Shown one piece after another: positions 1 through 12,180 of a DNA stretch of 64,000 nt. The DNA is taken from contig SCFE01000003.1 of NCBI GenBank assembly GCA_004352715.1, positions 2,550,570 to 2,614,569 on the forward strand, read 5' to 3'. The notes under the pieces are model-generated. The model saw only the letters and a program-made list of their open reading frames with translations. It did not search any database and was not told where the DNA came from. The DNA comes from Hofstenia miamia. Taxonomy: Eukaryota; Xenacoelomorpha; Acoela. Position 1 is the stretch's first letter. Each line of letters opens with the position of its first letter. The translations under genes were made by a program, and so were the position numbers.

Positions 1-937
1 AGTAATCTATTTCAACGTTCAACTACCTATATTTGCACTAATCTAAAAGGTTCTTGAAATCACATTAAATACAAGCAAAACTCAACTTTTAAATGAACCG
101 AGCTACTTGCATTTATAAATTGACAGAAGGTCAGTTTGTGCTGTCATGGTAGGACTAAAGGAGTCGCCCTATCCACCGTCATGGAGCTTGCTATCGTTTG
201 CTCGTTCATGCTATAATAACACTTCACGGTCGGATTTCCGTGCAAATGTAGGGAAGAAAACCCCGCAGCTCATGTCATCACTAGGTAGTGGAATTCCATG
301 ATTAATCATTTTTCATATGATTATTCACATTTTTTAGCTTCACTCACGCAAAATCCGTTTCGGGTAACTTTGTTGCCCGGATTACCTCTTATTCGCTTAG
401 CAAACAGGGTCTACGCAAGCAGATTCTGATTAATAAAGAACCTTGTTACTTTGCTATTTTCTTCGGTCCCCGATCAACTTTCGTCCCGCAGAGGGAAGGG
501 TTAGCTATCGAGCACCTCATTTAGCACCTAATTATCTTCTGGAATTGCGAGAAAAGCGACTAGATACAAACTAAAAACAATTTTAATAATTTTTTTCAGT
601 CATATTGTTCATATTTTGCTGATTTTTTATTCATTTATTTTTCATATTTTACTCATTTTTCAGTCATGTAATTCCGCCCCTTAGTCATCACCATGAAACC
701 AAATACTCCTGTACCATTAAGAATTAGGAGTTGAATTAATTTGCAATTATTTTTATTGTTCACATTATAATTGTAAAATAAAGTTTACTGTTGTAATGTT
801 TACTTTAATTTGAGTTTTTACGGAATTAATTGTGTTTAACTATATTTTTATTTACAATAGATGCAGTTGATAAGAAGTAAAGAATTTGTTTCTTTTGAAT
901 TTTCAATTTGATTAATGAATCTTATTAATGAGATTCA
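1..937. other. gene-free stretch, partly GC-richer
   Basis: No open frame of note is seen. Bases 120-560 are less AT-rich than their surroundings and carry stop codons in the frames I read, so this may be an old repeat or non-coding sequence. Bases 590-665 are a T-rich stretch with repeated TTCATATTTT-like units. On the minus strand a polyadenylation signal AATAAA (read at 847-852) lies about 85 bases beyond the stop of the terminal exon at 938. Confidence 0.5.
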
Positions 938-1322
938 TCATTTGATGCTTGAAGCACTATTATTCAGGTAACTTTGCTTAGAATGTTCACTACTGTAGTC
1001 AATAAAATTTACTTCAATTTCATTATTATAGTTTTCAACTGTTTCTTCAAAGGTGGCTCCAAACTTGTTAAAATATTTTAGGCTTGAGTAGCGTACTGGA
1101 ACTTTTGAATTTGAAGGTTTTCGTTTATTGGGAAGGCTATCTGTTGATCTTCTCAAATCCGTACTTGACGAGGATTTACTTTTTTTAGATTTCTCGGACA
1201 TGTACTCAGCAAAATTAATCTCTTTTCGTGTTTTACTTTTCTCGCGAAGTTTATAGTGATCATGCTTCTTGATGATATCTCCATCCGTTTTTATGGAAGC
1301 CATAATTAATAAAACTTGGTTC
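938..1322 (-). CDS. 3' terminal exon of an unrecognised gene, basic Ser/Lys-rich protein
   Basis: The minus-strand exon begins after a good splice acceptor (pyrimidine-rich, TTTTTAG, at 1323-1330) and runs to a stop at 938-940. An in-frame ATG at 1301-1303 gives 121 residues. Alternatively the exon is internal and is read from the acceptor with ten more residues. The protein is hydrophilic, with a Lys/Ser-rich middle (KSKKSKSSSS) and a C-terminal third rich in Asn, Tyr and Glu. No membrane segment or known motif is visible. A polyadenylation signal follows 85 bases downstream. The upstream exon would lie at higher coordinates and was not found. I do not recognise the family. The open length, acceptor and poly(A) signal together make a real gene more likely than chance. 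Confidence 0.5.
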
Positions 1323-2409
1323 CTAAAAATAAAAATTTCCCACAATAACATTTAAATGAATTAAATATTAATGAAAAGATCGCAATTAAAAGTAAAATTA
1401 ACTAAAAGTATTGCAATTTTACAAGTAGCTATGAATTATATACTTTATTTGAAATAATTTCGGATGCTTACGAGTGTAGAACAAAATCATATTTAAACCT
1501 GATTGTCATGAAATTTGGTTGGTAAGAAAGTCCTTAGAATTTTTTAACTTTAAAAATTCTAAGGAATTTTCTATTCAAATATATTTGACGAATTTGCTCC
1601 TCATGGTTACAAACCATTGAAATGCAATTCAAACATACATTTTTCAGTCGTATTTCGAAATTAAAAGAGTAACAGCTGTCAAGAAATAAAAAAAATTCTA
1701 ACGATTATCCTTTTTATGTTAGAATTAAATGGGTCAATTTATATTTGTTTGTGTGGGAATTGATTGACTTTAAATATTTTTCAATGCAAATCATTGTTTG
1801 AAATATACAGCTGGATAGAGATCATTGGAGCTCAGAATTAATCTCTATATCATCATTTTCAAACTGGTCAATTGACTGTTATATAAAATAATTCAAAAAC
1901 GGAACATGTTTTTTCTCCTTTGACACATATATTGCTTGTTTTTTTTGTGGGAAGTTTTTCAAGTGAGGTTATTGAATGAACCATTGTTGTGATAAATAAC
2001 TACCAGTGTACAAATGTGGGAAATGTTAGAATTTTGTTCAGTTAAAGATGGCAGATTGAAATATTCCATACGAAATCGCAATTTGGAATGTCAACAAAAA
2101 TGGAGACAAATTTATCCTGTGGTGCTTTCAGATGGTGTATTATCATTTTTGGTTTTGCATACATTTTTTTCAAGAAAACATAAAATAATCTTAAAAAACA
2201 TTTTAAATGGTGAGAAGGAAATGCAGAACGTTCTCTTTTATAATCAACTTGGTTGTTTCGACCCCTAAGAAAAGGTAACAAATTTATGCTGAAGTTATTG
2301 ACAAAAATATTGCAATAGATTTTATCCGTAACAAACTGGAAATTGGTAACGCGGGGCTTAATCCAGATTGGGTACAGTAAATTTAATTAAAAATACATTT
2401 TTATTAACC

Positions 2410-2441
<32 letters not shown>

Positions 2442-2916
2442 TATAAATCACTGACAGAAAGCATGGTTAAGAAAGCTGCATAAATGAATTAGCCTATATG
2501 AGTAATAATAATGATTAGCTAGGAGATAGTTAAACTAATCATTGAGCACATGAGTAGTAAATTAAACATTTGTAATTCTTTAGAGTTTAGCATAAAAACA
2601 AAATGCAATGCAGTTCATCACAGCCATTGAATAAAAGTAAATGATTTTAATAAGAATTAATGCCATCAAATTTAATTAAGGCTGATGCACTTGTACTAAC
2701 TCAGACCTACCCCAACTCTGCCTCAACAGAAAATGAATTTATCTGGTTATAATGAATCATTAATTGAGAGAAAAATGAAACACAGCTGATTTAGACGGAA
2801 CCAAAAGTTTTATTTCAAATGCATACAAGAATTTTTCTATTTTATACTATTAAATGAATTTTTACAGAAATTTAAAATATAAACTAATGACGTCACAAGA
2901 TGGTTTGCAGGAAGTT
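1323..2916. other. gene-free stretch with (TA)n
   Basis: AT-rich sequence. A (TA)n microsatellite lies at about 2410-2445. Short open frames on both strands at 2014-2281 overlap each other and show no domain, so they are not called. Confidence 0.5.
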
Positions 2917-3057
2917 TCAATCTTTTTGTAATGGATGACGTTTTCTAGGAACCTCACCTACATTGGGTGCGNAATTGTCATAGATGGCAGATGGTCTTAA
3001 GCCTCGTGTAGCCTCAATGTACACATAAGCTCGAAACTGTTCTTTTGATAATTGCAT
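2917..3057 (-). pseudogene. mariner-type transposase N-terminal (HTH) remnant
   Basis: A minus-strand frame starting MQLSKEQFRAYVYIEATRGL resembles the N-terminal helix-turn-helix of mariner/SETMAR-like transposases, where 'L(S/T)KEQ(F/Y)RA' and a following 'RGLS' helix are typical. It continues for about 47 codons, crosses a single N at 2972 and ends without the rest of the HTH or the DDE catalytic domain. It is a fragment. The family assignment rests on recalled motif shape only. Confidence 0.4.
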
Positions 3058-3153
3058 TTTATATTCGCTGCACACAGAAGCAGTGATGAGAAAATATTGC
3101 ACGAAGAATATGAAATGGAGCAATATGGCATGTGCACTTACACAGTTTGTCAT

Positions 3154-4294
3154 TCCTTACTTATTTCTGATTGGCTTATTACAGACACTGCCTTAACAAT
3201 GCACATGCACCTAGAGAATAGCTGAATTCCTAAAACTTTTCAGACACACCAAGTATATGTATGCATAGCAAAATATTTTGAAACATTCAATGTCTAAAAA
3301 TAAGCGCCATTGCCTGATGACAAAATTAAATGTAAGAACTTATTAGGATTTTTGGGAGAAGGGCAACTGCCCCCGCTTCCGCCGACACTGCTAACAATGA
3401 TCCTTATTTGTTGGTCTTTCAAAATTCTCCCAAGAAATCTTCACGAAATATAATAAATAATGATTATGCCAAATGTGGATTTCCAATATCAATGACCACT
3501 GGAATTCTGTGGAGGACAGCGAAAAAATATTCAAATGCAAAAATAAGCAAAATTTTTTTAGAAACACTTATTATGAAAATGAATCAAAATGTGGTTTTCA
3601 CTCAAATCCAAAACCGAATTGAGAAAAAATCCACATTGCCTTGATGGTTGAATTAGGTGAAATTTCCAACTTGAAGAGAAAAAAATAATGCACAATTTCA
3701 AAATTTTAAAGTCCAATTGAACTCACTCATACAATAATTCCACATGAAACTGCACAATTTTTACATGATTAGTTGTCTTTCAACAAGAGAATAGGCAAAA
3801 ATAGCATTCTTGATTATCCAAACTATCATTTTATCAAATAGCTTAAAGCTGTTTAGATAACTCAGAAAAAACTGTAACATCAAGAAATCTTTGATTTATT
3901 CCAATAATGAGGATGCAAAATAATTGAAATGATAACATCTGCAAACAATATTTTGTATCCTTGTAAATGTTTGGTGAATCCATTTTTTCATTCTTTATAT
4001 ATTGATTTCTTGCACTTCATAGAGGCTCTGCTTGGGTTGCATGTAATTTTATTTGCGCTGATCTGGGGCGGTTTTAAGATGTAAGTTTGGACTAGAAATT
4101 CCCTTCACACTTGTTGTTATTTCTTTATGATATTAATTATATAGAATTTATTAACGTATTTCTATTATAGAAGTTTCAAATTGAAACATTGTATATCTTC
4201 GAGCTCTCATGTTTGTGAATGTAATGGACAACTTTGTGAATAACATAGAAGCTGAAGGGATGATTTGTGAAATCAATGGACCCATAATATATTG
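3154..4294. other. gene-free stretch
   Basis: AT-rich sequence. One 78-codon plus-strand open frame at 3408-3644 has no recognisable content. Nothing else was seen. Confidence 0.45.
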
Positions 4295-4302
4295 GCCAAA
4301 TG

Positions 4303-6015
4303 CAGTGGCGTAACTGACAGGGAACAGAGGGGGCTTGAGCCCCAGTCCCTGGCAAATTTTTATTATGATGGCCCCTTTCATTAATAATATACTACATTAA
4401 TTTTGTACGATATATTTCATAATCAAGCACTGGTTGTTCTATATTATCATAAGCCCCATAAATAATTGAACAGTATGGTGCATATTTCTTTTTATTTTAT
4501 CATCAATTAGGTATACATTTAAGCCAAAGAAACTTTAATCTTTTAGGAACGATTTGCCTTTTAATTTTTAGAATCCACTTACGCAAATTGTTTTATGTCT
4601 GCAATAAAGTGCAGAGTTACATGTTTGCTTGATTGATTGTATTATCAATTTCGCGTACGTTTCTAATTATGCGCTATAAGGAAAATCATGATGAGGTGAA
4701 ACAAAATCCAAAATTTTTTAAGGTTATTGATTTCAAAATGCACTGATCACAAATTGATAATATGATGACACCTTGTTAAGAAGTAATCCATCTCAATAGC
4801 TCTTACATTACTCCACCGACCATTTTAAAATGTTTTTTTGCTAAACTAAATTTCGTATTGTATCCATAACGATACAATCAGTGTTGTTTACATTTACAAA
4901 CAATGTTCTCCAAACCTATTAAGAAACTCGGAAATCCTTGGATATAGATGAGGATGTGTGATAGAAATTATTCCTGTGAAAGTATTAACTATTCTCAAAT
5001 AAATATCATATTTTTTGGAAAACATTTAATTTCTCCCAACACGTCATGAACAAAGTCAAATTCGTGGTGCGTAAACTGTTCCTGAGATGTTTTTCCATTT
5101 TAGACATCTTTATCAGTTATTAGTGCTTAATTTTTTTCAAGGAATTCACAAGAGATTGCAAAAAAAGTGAATAATGCATCAAATTCATTACTCGAAGCAC
5201 TTCAGAGCACTATTCAGAGAGGAATTCTGTTTGTTATCATTGTGACTTGCTACAGAATACACGATATTTGTGAATGTTTTGGGTCACTTAGTCAAAAAAT
5301 GATTATATCACTCATTTGAGTTCTGTCCAAGAAAATAATTGCTAGAGTTTATGAAATGTAATGACATGTACACAATTCATTACCCAAAAATGCTACAGAA
5401 TTGGTCTTACACTTGCTATCAGGAGTGCTGCATTTGATTTTTTTCATAATTCAAAGCTAATTAAATCATATTTAAAAATATTAATGATACAAGATCATTT
5501 GAAAAATCTAAAGCTAACTAATATTGAACAGGCAGAAGCAAATAGCATTGATGTTGAACATTTTTTGAATACATTCAATAACATATAAAAATGAGAAAAG
5601 TTGTTTTAGACAATATAGGTTATTATATTTCTCATTGGCAATTGGTCAGATTTTTTCTTGGTCTTCTAAATCTACTTTCGAATAATTTTGCTCATTAACA
5701 ATGAATGAATCTAATATTTAAATATTGAGATTGAATTTGATCATTGTAAACATTAATGTTCCCAGCAACAAAGATTTAATTTAATGGATATTTTCTAATT
5801 AGTACATGTATTTAGGTATTTTTCAAAAATATCAAATATAAAATGAAAAATTGAAAAGTTCTTATTTTGCATCCAAAACTCTTATTATTGGAAAATGCAA
5901 TAAAATCTCCTACTCCTTAGATCAGTCTATTATTTTTTTCATGTTAGAAGAGATCACCAAGTTCCTTGTAATATAGTTCTGCACCCCCTGGCGCCCTTAG
6001 CCAATTACACCACTG
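4303..6015 (+). mobile_element. hAT-type DNA transposon, degenerate
   Basis: The ends are imperfect inverted repeats: CAGTGGCGTAACTG at the left, and the right end read on the other strand is CAGTGGTGTAATTG. They are flanked by 8-bp direct repeats GCCAAATG (4295-4302) and GCCAAAGG (6016-6023), 7 of 8 matching, as expected for hAT target duplications. Inside, around 5455-5560 on the plus strand, the frame reading SYLKILMIQDHLKNLKLTNI resembles the C-terminal dimerisation region of hAT/ZMYM-like transposases (family pattern: LR.(S/T)M.Q.RL..LA...I). Stops and frameshifts interrupt the rest, so the element is inactive. The length of 1713 bp is short for an autonomous hAT. Confidence 0.75.
5361..5588 (+). 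pseudogene. hAT transposase C-terminal remnant
   Basis: This 75-codon open piece lies inside the hAT element at 4303-6015. Its second half carries the hAT dimerisation-like helix pattern (SYL...M.Q.HL..L.L.NIE) and ends at a stop where such transposases normally end. No catalytic region is readable in the same frame upstream, so this is the surviving tail of a decayed transposase, not a host gene. Confidence 0.55.
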
Positions 6016-6023
6016 GCCAAAGG

Positions 6024-8400
6024 GTAAAATTATTTAGAATAATAATGGCAAGAGGGGAATACTATTTTTACATGTTATAACACAACTCGCTTTTAGGAAA
6101 GCCACTTTACTAGCAATAAGTATAGTGTGCAGCAGATCGCTACTTATGTGCCTACTATAAAAAAAATTTTCTATAGGGAAAAATCTTGTTTTCAATAATA
6201 CTCCTAATGTTGATGTCATATTTATTAGTAAAGCAAAATTGGTTCAGTCAATTAGAAATTGCTTTTAAGAAATCATCCAAAAGATGAAGGCAATGTAATA
6301 TATTTGTTTAAAGCTAATGGCCAGCATAACGTTTTATGTTTTGCTGGGGTGATTTGAACATCTCTTTTATCATCATGAAATTATTGAAGACTGGCATTAA
6401 ATATAAATTTGTTTGATAATTTAACATAGATATTCTTAAGTTTTCAGTTTGCAATGCAATGTGCTAATGAAATTGAGAATTTATTTTGGTCTTTGTAAGG
6501 AGAGACAAGACATATACTCAAATGCTATTCTTTATTAAAGAACCAAACTCAATTTTATATAGTTATTATGACATTTTTAAATGTGACAATATGAACTTGA
6601 AAAAGCCTTAAGTGATTAAGAGGCAACTTTATTCAATTTGTCAAATTGTTGAGTCTATATGTTTTAGTATCTTCCTATTAATGTTCACAATAGTTGTTCT
6701 TTGTTGTTTGAGGTTTGTCAACCTTGCGGTAAAAAGCACTTGAAGCTTTAATACAGTAATGAGACAAACTGTTTTAAATAAGAACATTCCGTACTCTGTA
6801 GTACTACTTTTTGCTCAAAAATCGCACATCTACCTTCTCTTTTGATACTGGTTTGGCAAAAGAATAAAATCTGTGATTCAACTTTAATGATATACCAAGG
6901 AAAACAAGCAACTATCCAAAGTTTACTGACCGTTTGAAGAATGCTTATTCATGTAGCTAGACAGAAACATTTAAGATGGCATGCTAAATTAAAGAGGATG
7001 AACTAAAAAATATAATTTCTGTTATTACAACAAATCCCTCGTGTAATAATCACAAGTACTGTATGTTAGACTGTAACTGCAGGATGCATGTATCTGCACA
7101 CTTCGCTAAGGGTGCGTTCAAACACCTGATTCTTAAAAGAGAAATTGTCAGACAGTCGCGTCACGTTATCAATATTGAATTAAAAATATGCTTATTACTT
7201 ATTAGCATAAGTATCTCATTATTATTATTATTATTATTAATTCTTCATGGCATTGAAAAGAACCTTAGGTCGATTTTAGATTACGATACCTACTTCAAAA
7301 GATTGAATACAAAAATAACACTATTAACTATGTGCATATAAAATTTCAAAACCTGTCAAAGAAAAATTTTGAATTTAAGCAACTCATGTACACATTTAAA
7401 AATGATGTTATTCTAGGAATCTCGAAACTTGGTTATCAAACAAAGATTTTGATCATTGTTGGTCTTCCTAAAAATCAATTTGTTTGTTTAGAAAAGATAG
7501 GCAAACTAATAATCTATTAGGAAAATCGAGTGGTGGAGGAGTCTCATTATTAAAACCAAAAATTTTCAAGCATAAATTACGCGAAGATATAAAACCTAGT
7601 GTAGAATGCTTGTCTTGTGGTAGAAGCACGTGCAACACTCAGCAAGCATTCCACCTTTAGATATATTAAAACACAACCGATGAAACTACTAGTTATTATG
7701 TCATTCTATCTAATGAGAAAAGAAGAGCATGTTCATTCCAGGGTTAATAAAAAAAAGTATTCAGAGAATAAGTTAATTCCAAACTTCTTCTTACAGAATC
7801 AGGCCTCCGGCCGAAGCGATGAACCATTTCCAACACCTAATTTCTCAGCTCATTTTAGACTAGAGAAAATGCAATAATTATAGCTACATGCAAACCGCGC
7901 TTCCTAACCGTACTCATCCTTATACCTAATACTTATTATCACCTAGACTAGAGGAGTCAAACCAGAGGGCCATTTAGAGCCTCTGGTTATCCTACGTTTC
8001 GCCCGGAGTGATACCTTAAGCGTTGATCATAGTGATCAAATACATAAACAATAATAAATATAATAACAGGTAATAAGAGGGCACTTTATGAAAAATATAT
8101 TATCCGAAAAATGCTAAAAGGTAGGCCTAATGTTAGTTAAATATACGGCTGGGGAAATTTCTAATAATTAAAATAAAAGCAACTGGAAGCTAGGGTAGCA
8201 AAACTTAAATTAACAGAAATCACACATTTTAGTAAATACAAATAATAGAAAACAGTCACTCACTTGTGATCAAACGGTGAGTAATAGCAGAACAAAATAT
8301 TCAAAAACTACTGCGATGTCTGATATTTAAATTACGCAAACAAAATGGATTCCTCGGACGAGCAACCAATCAGAATACAAAGAATATTAAATCACTAATT
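6024..8400. other. gene-free stretch with short inverted repeats
   Basis: AT-rich sequence. Small (ATT)n is present near 7210-7235. A 9-bp inverted repeat GAATGCTTG (7604-7612) / CAAGCATTC (7643-7651) and a hairpin AACCAGAGG (7960-7968) / CCTCTGGTT (7980-7988, 11-base loop) mark probable old repeat ends. The open frames here are of chance length. Confidence 0.4.
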
Positions 8401-8405
8401 GTACA

Positions 8406-8850
8406 TTGCTTATCGTCACAATGTTACTAAATCGACACATATTATCAATTTACAATTTAGGGATGCAAATATACTACACTAGCGACGTATCCAAATTTGA
8501 AAGCTTGTGGAAAGAAATATCAAATCCTTTAAAAAATGCTACATATAAAATACAACTGCTAAATGTTTCTTATTCTCAGCACAAAAAATATTCGAATTAT
8601 TTCTTTGAGAAATTGGAAAATGAATTGGTTTGAGCTGCTTCTGAAAATAAAGACATTCTTTCTTAATGGGAGACTACAACATTAATTACTTGGACCAAAA
8701 AGAATGAGATAAAATTGACATTTTACTAAATATGTTTAATCTGAATATTGTTAATAAAATTACGCTGTCAAGGGTCACTGCAACGAGTAGAAAGCTTATT
8801 GATTACTTAATAGTGTCAAAAATTCTCACCAAAACACTTTCTTCCTCTGG
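8406..8850 (+). pseudogene. LINE endonuclease (APE-type) remnant
   Basis: In one reading frame, with a frameshift near 8640-8665 and an in-frame TGA, the translation resembles the C-terminal half of LINE apurinic-type endonucleases. It has a segment with FFEKLENEL, then MGDYNINYLDQKE, which matches the conserved '(L/M)GD(F/Y)N.N.L' strand, then FNLNIV, TATSRKLIDYLIVS, which resembles '(T/S)R....S.IDHI'. Reverse transcriptase is not visible directly downstream. It is a dead fragment and may or may not belong to the LINE at 14.8-17.2 kb, which is on the opposite strand. Confidence 0.6.
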
Positions 8851-9434
8851 CAATGGAAATGAAAAATTTTTTGATACGTAATTTTTGCAGGACTGAACAA
8901 TTTTTTTCCAGCACTCCTATAATAGAGTTAACATTTTAAAGTTCGAACAGGGATTTCAAAATAATATATATAATACGGTACTCAGCAGGGTTCAAAGTGT
9001 AGAATTAATTTGGAGGCCGAGGTGCTTTTTGAATTAAGAGCATTTAAAATAGCACATTTTGTGATATTTACTACATGTTCATTTTCAAATGCTTTCTTTG
9101 CTGTAGTTTCAAAATATTTATTTTTTTCAAAAAACTATCACATAATTTCAATTACAAAATCTTAAAATTTATTTTGATTCAATCTTTTTGCATTTTTTCG
9201 CAATTTCTGAAGAATGAAAGTCTTGAGATTTCATTTTAAAAAGCCTCCTTAAGAAGCAGCTGGCCAATTTTCTATAAATATTCTTGTAATCAAAACCAAG
9301 ATTCATGTATTCATTCAAATAACTTCACTAAACTGTTAACACATGTAATATTTACTAATTTAAAATATATGTATGACATGAGAGTATGTCTATATCATTA
9401 CGAAGTCCCTCACTCAACCCTACACAAGTGCGAG
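8851..9434. other. gene-free stretch
   Basis: AT-rich sequence with no supported feature. Confidence 0.4.
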
Positions 9435-9930
9435 AAATTTAATTTGACCCAACCCGACCCGACCTGAATCCGATTTGTGAGTATTTGCTTGCAAAATTGC
9501 ATTACAAAATTTTAAAATACAAATAAGCCAGTTATCTTCAGAAGCAATTTGAAAGTTTTGTGGCAAATGTATCTATTTTAAAATAGATTTGCTTAACTAC
9601 ATGTAGTTGCAGAATATAACAATTCAATGGCTTCACGTATTTCTGTTATTTACTGACAGTTCACATGAAGAAAAATCCCGTTTTGTGTGCTTGGGCTTGG
9701 CCGCTACTTAAGTGTCCCCTTACGGCCAGAAATATCAGCCATGGCTTTTTCATTGTCTTACAAGGGTAGAAGCGGGCCGCTATTTTTTAGCTCAGCTCAT
9801 CTCGCAGCCAACGTATTCTTGTTAAAAATTTGACCCAGCCCGCAACCCCAACCGATGTAGTTTTCCAAAAATGGCCCAGCACACAACCCGCTTTTTTTAT
9901 CCTTGGCCCGCATTCAGCCCTCATAAATTT
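9435..9930. repeat. GC-rich hAT-terminus-like blocks
   Basis: Two GC-rich blocks stand out of AT-rich DNA: near 9449-9470 (GACCCAACCCGACCCGACC) and near 9830-9915 (repeated GACCCAGCCCGCAACCC / GGCCCAGCACACAACCCG / TTGGCCCGC). Runs of CCCGACCC type are common near the ends of hAT elements. They lie 450 bases below the hAT transposase pseudogene at 10389-11200 and could be its terminal region. I could not fix the element ends or a target duplication. Confidence 0.35.
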
Positions 9931-10388
9931 AATCAAATTATCAGTATATTACTAAAGACTGTTAAAAAAAAGAAAAATAGAAATTGTAGGGAACAATATT
10001 AAAATCTACTAATATAAAAATGCTAAAACAAAAATATCAAATCGAAAGTCAGCATTTTCGGGAATCAAGCTACCACATCTATCCGTAATAATATCAGGTA
10101 ACAATTGAAAAGTCCGATTCGCCGAGGAAGCCGGTATATGCAAGGTTTTTTCGAGCAACGACGTTTAGTAGTTGGACAGCTCTTCTTCAATTGTCGATGT
10201 CACAATTGTAACTGATTTAGGAGCAGGCGAATCAAGTACATCATAAAACTTTGCAATTGATAAGATAGAAGCAGGATTGCTTGGACATGGTGCAACAGCC
10301 GCTTTCTTTGCTACTGGTGGGTGCCGATGTCAGCATTGGTCAGATCCGTATCAATTTGCTTCACAGATGTTTTGCTGAGCTGGAAGAT

Positions 10389-11200
10389 CTAATTTGTGAT
10401 AGCAGCTTCCACTTCTGCTGCAAAATCAGTTGTTGTTAACGGTGAATTCAAAATACAGCGCAACGATTTAAGATTTGGATGCAAAAATAAAGCAATAATA
10501 TGAGTGTGTGTGTGGTGGAGGTCAAATATTTTTTCTATAAATTTGCAAAGATTGCGTGAAAAAATTTTTAGGATTGAATCTGACTCATTGTTTTGTTTAG
10601 TTGCAGCACAATACTTTTCCAACTGATAATAACGAACATACTAAAAGAGCATGCAACATTGGTTTCTTCAAAACTTCTAGCTGACGAAAGACATGTTGTC
10701 AAGGGTCAGTTATGTACACTTTCCATTCTATAGAACATTTGACGTTTTTCCAGCAACTCGACTTACATACCAAAATTTTGTCATTTCAGTAAATAACTGG
10801 ATCGCATCTTCCGATCCTCTTGTTTGGCATTTGCGCTAAATTGTTATTAGGAGCTGATAGTTAATTCCACTTGATTTAGAGATATAAGTTTGCAATGTTC
10901 ACATCTTTTCGTACATCGGATGAAATTAATCTCGTTGACCAATGATGCAATAAAAAAATAGTTAGTCACTCTATTTCTGTCCAAAGTCTTCTATTATACC
11001 ATATATTTCGTTGCGAATATTCTCAGCATTGTGACTAACATTTGGAAACACTTTCCATCTCATTATTAGTGTATGAATATTGAGATCATTTGGTAACAAA
11101 TATATTGCAGTGGTAACAAGATATGATCGTTTCCGAATGTTATCAGTCCATATATCAATAATACCGCAAATAGTACCATCTCAACAGAACGCAATATTTC
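10389..11200 (-). pseudogene. hAT transposase pseudogene
   Basis: Read on the minus strand, the frame over 11157-11140 gives DIWTDN followed by RKRSYLVTTA and then FPNVSHNAENI with IEDFG. This matches the conserved catalytic block of hAT transposases ('D.WT....YL..T.HYI...... H...NI...... DFG'). Further on, at about 10560-10450, the frame reads FIEKIFDLHH then IIALFLHPNLKSLR, the usual hAT '(A)..LDP..K' helix. Several frameshifts and stops separate the pieces, so it is not expressed as one protein. The GC-rich CCCGACCC blocks below 9930 may belong to the same element. Confidence 0.65.
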
Positions 11201-11919
11201 ACCTTTAGTTGTAAACTGCCATATATCAAAAAGTTTGACGAGCTCGTTGGTTCCCAGTGAAAAATCAGCTGTCACAAATGCATCCTAAATCATCCTATTG
11301 ATGTAGCAGGTGTCTCATATCCTAGTGAGACGCTTTTAGGATGTTGATGTTCTACAGATGCCTCATTAGGTTATCGCTAATACATCTCATGAGATTCCTT
11401 GAAATACCATTTCAGAATTAATTTATAATTCAGCAATGTAAGAATAATTTATGCAAGATGTCAGCACTAGCTTTGAATTGTTTGAAAATTTGTAAAATTC
11501 CTTTTTTCTTTATAATATTTTATGTTGCATCAAAAAAATTATTTCTACTCAAAATTGAAATCTTTAAATTAAATTTATTATTGCCAAAATTGCTAAAGAA
11601 TATATAGAATGTTTTAAACTATTGATCATACTGAGTAAATATGTAATTACATGTCTCGTAATGTAATGCATTATCAATACTAGCAGTATTGTGTTAGTAT
11701 TTGACATTTTTGGCTTGTGTGGGTCTAATTGATTTGCTGTATACATTGCTATATGCATCTGTGCAAAACAATTGGGTCTGCAGAATCTTATGTATGTAAT
11801 TATAATGCAAAACTTTTGTAGTATAGTTTATTCATTGTTATTTATTAAATATGCTAATGATGAAATGTTATATGCACTTAAAACGCACTGACATAGTGTA
11901 TTTCGCTGTTATAAATGAT
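11201..11919. other. gene-free stretch
   Basis: AT-rich sequence. No supported coding or RNA feature. Confidence 0.4.
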
Positions 11920-11927
11920 GTTGCCGT

Positions 11928-12172
11928 CAGGGGTGTAATCTGGATTTTCTGACGGGAGGACATCTTCGTCATTACCCAATGCGGGGAGAAGCCCCGCGAA
12001 AATTTTTTGAAAATATTGAGAAAACAAACCCTAAAAATTGCATTTCACGATCCTAGATTTTAAATGTTTCAATTTTTTATGAAAAATTTGTTGATTTATT
12101 AAGTCAAAATCAAATCTGAAAACCTGACGGGAGGGGGACATTTCACCATATCCCCCTCTGCGTATGCCACTG
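11928..12172 (-). mobile_element. hAT-type MITE, 245 bp
   Basis: A non-coding element bounded by CAGGGGTGTAATC at the left and CCACTG at the right (CAGTGGCATACGC on the other strand). It is flanked by 8-bp near-identical repeats GTTGCCGT (11920-11927) and GTTGCTGT (12173-12180). Read on the minus strand it aligns well with the element at 31169-31409: shared CAGTGGC.TAC start, GTCAGGTTTTCA, TCGTGAAATGC and TCAATATTTTCAAAAA. So it is a member of a dispersed family, mobilised in trans by a hAT transposase. Confidence 0.75.
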
Positions 12173-12180
12173 GTTGCTGT

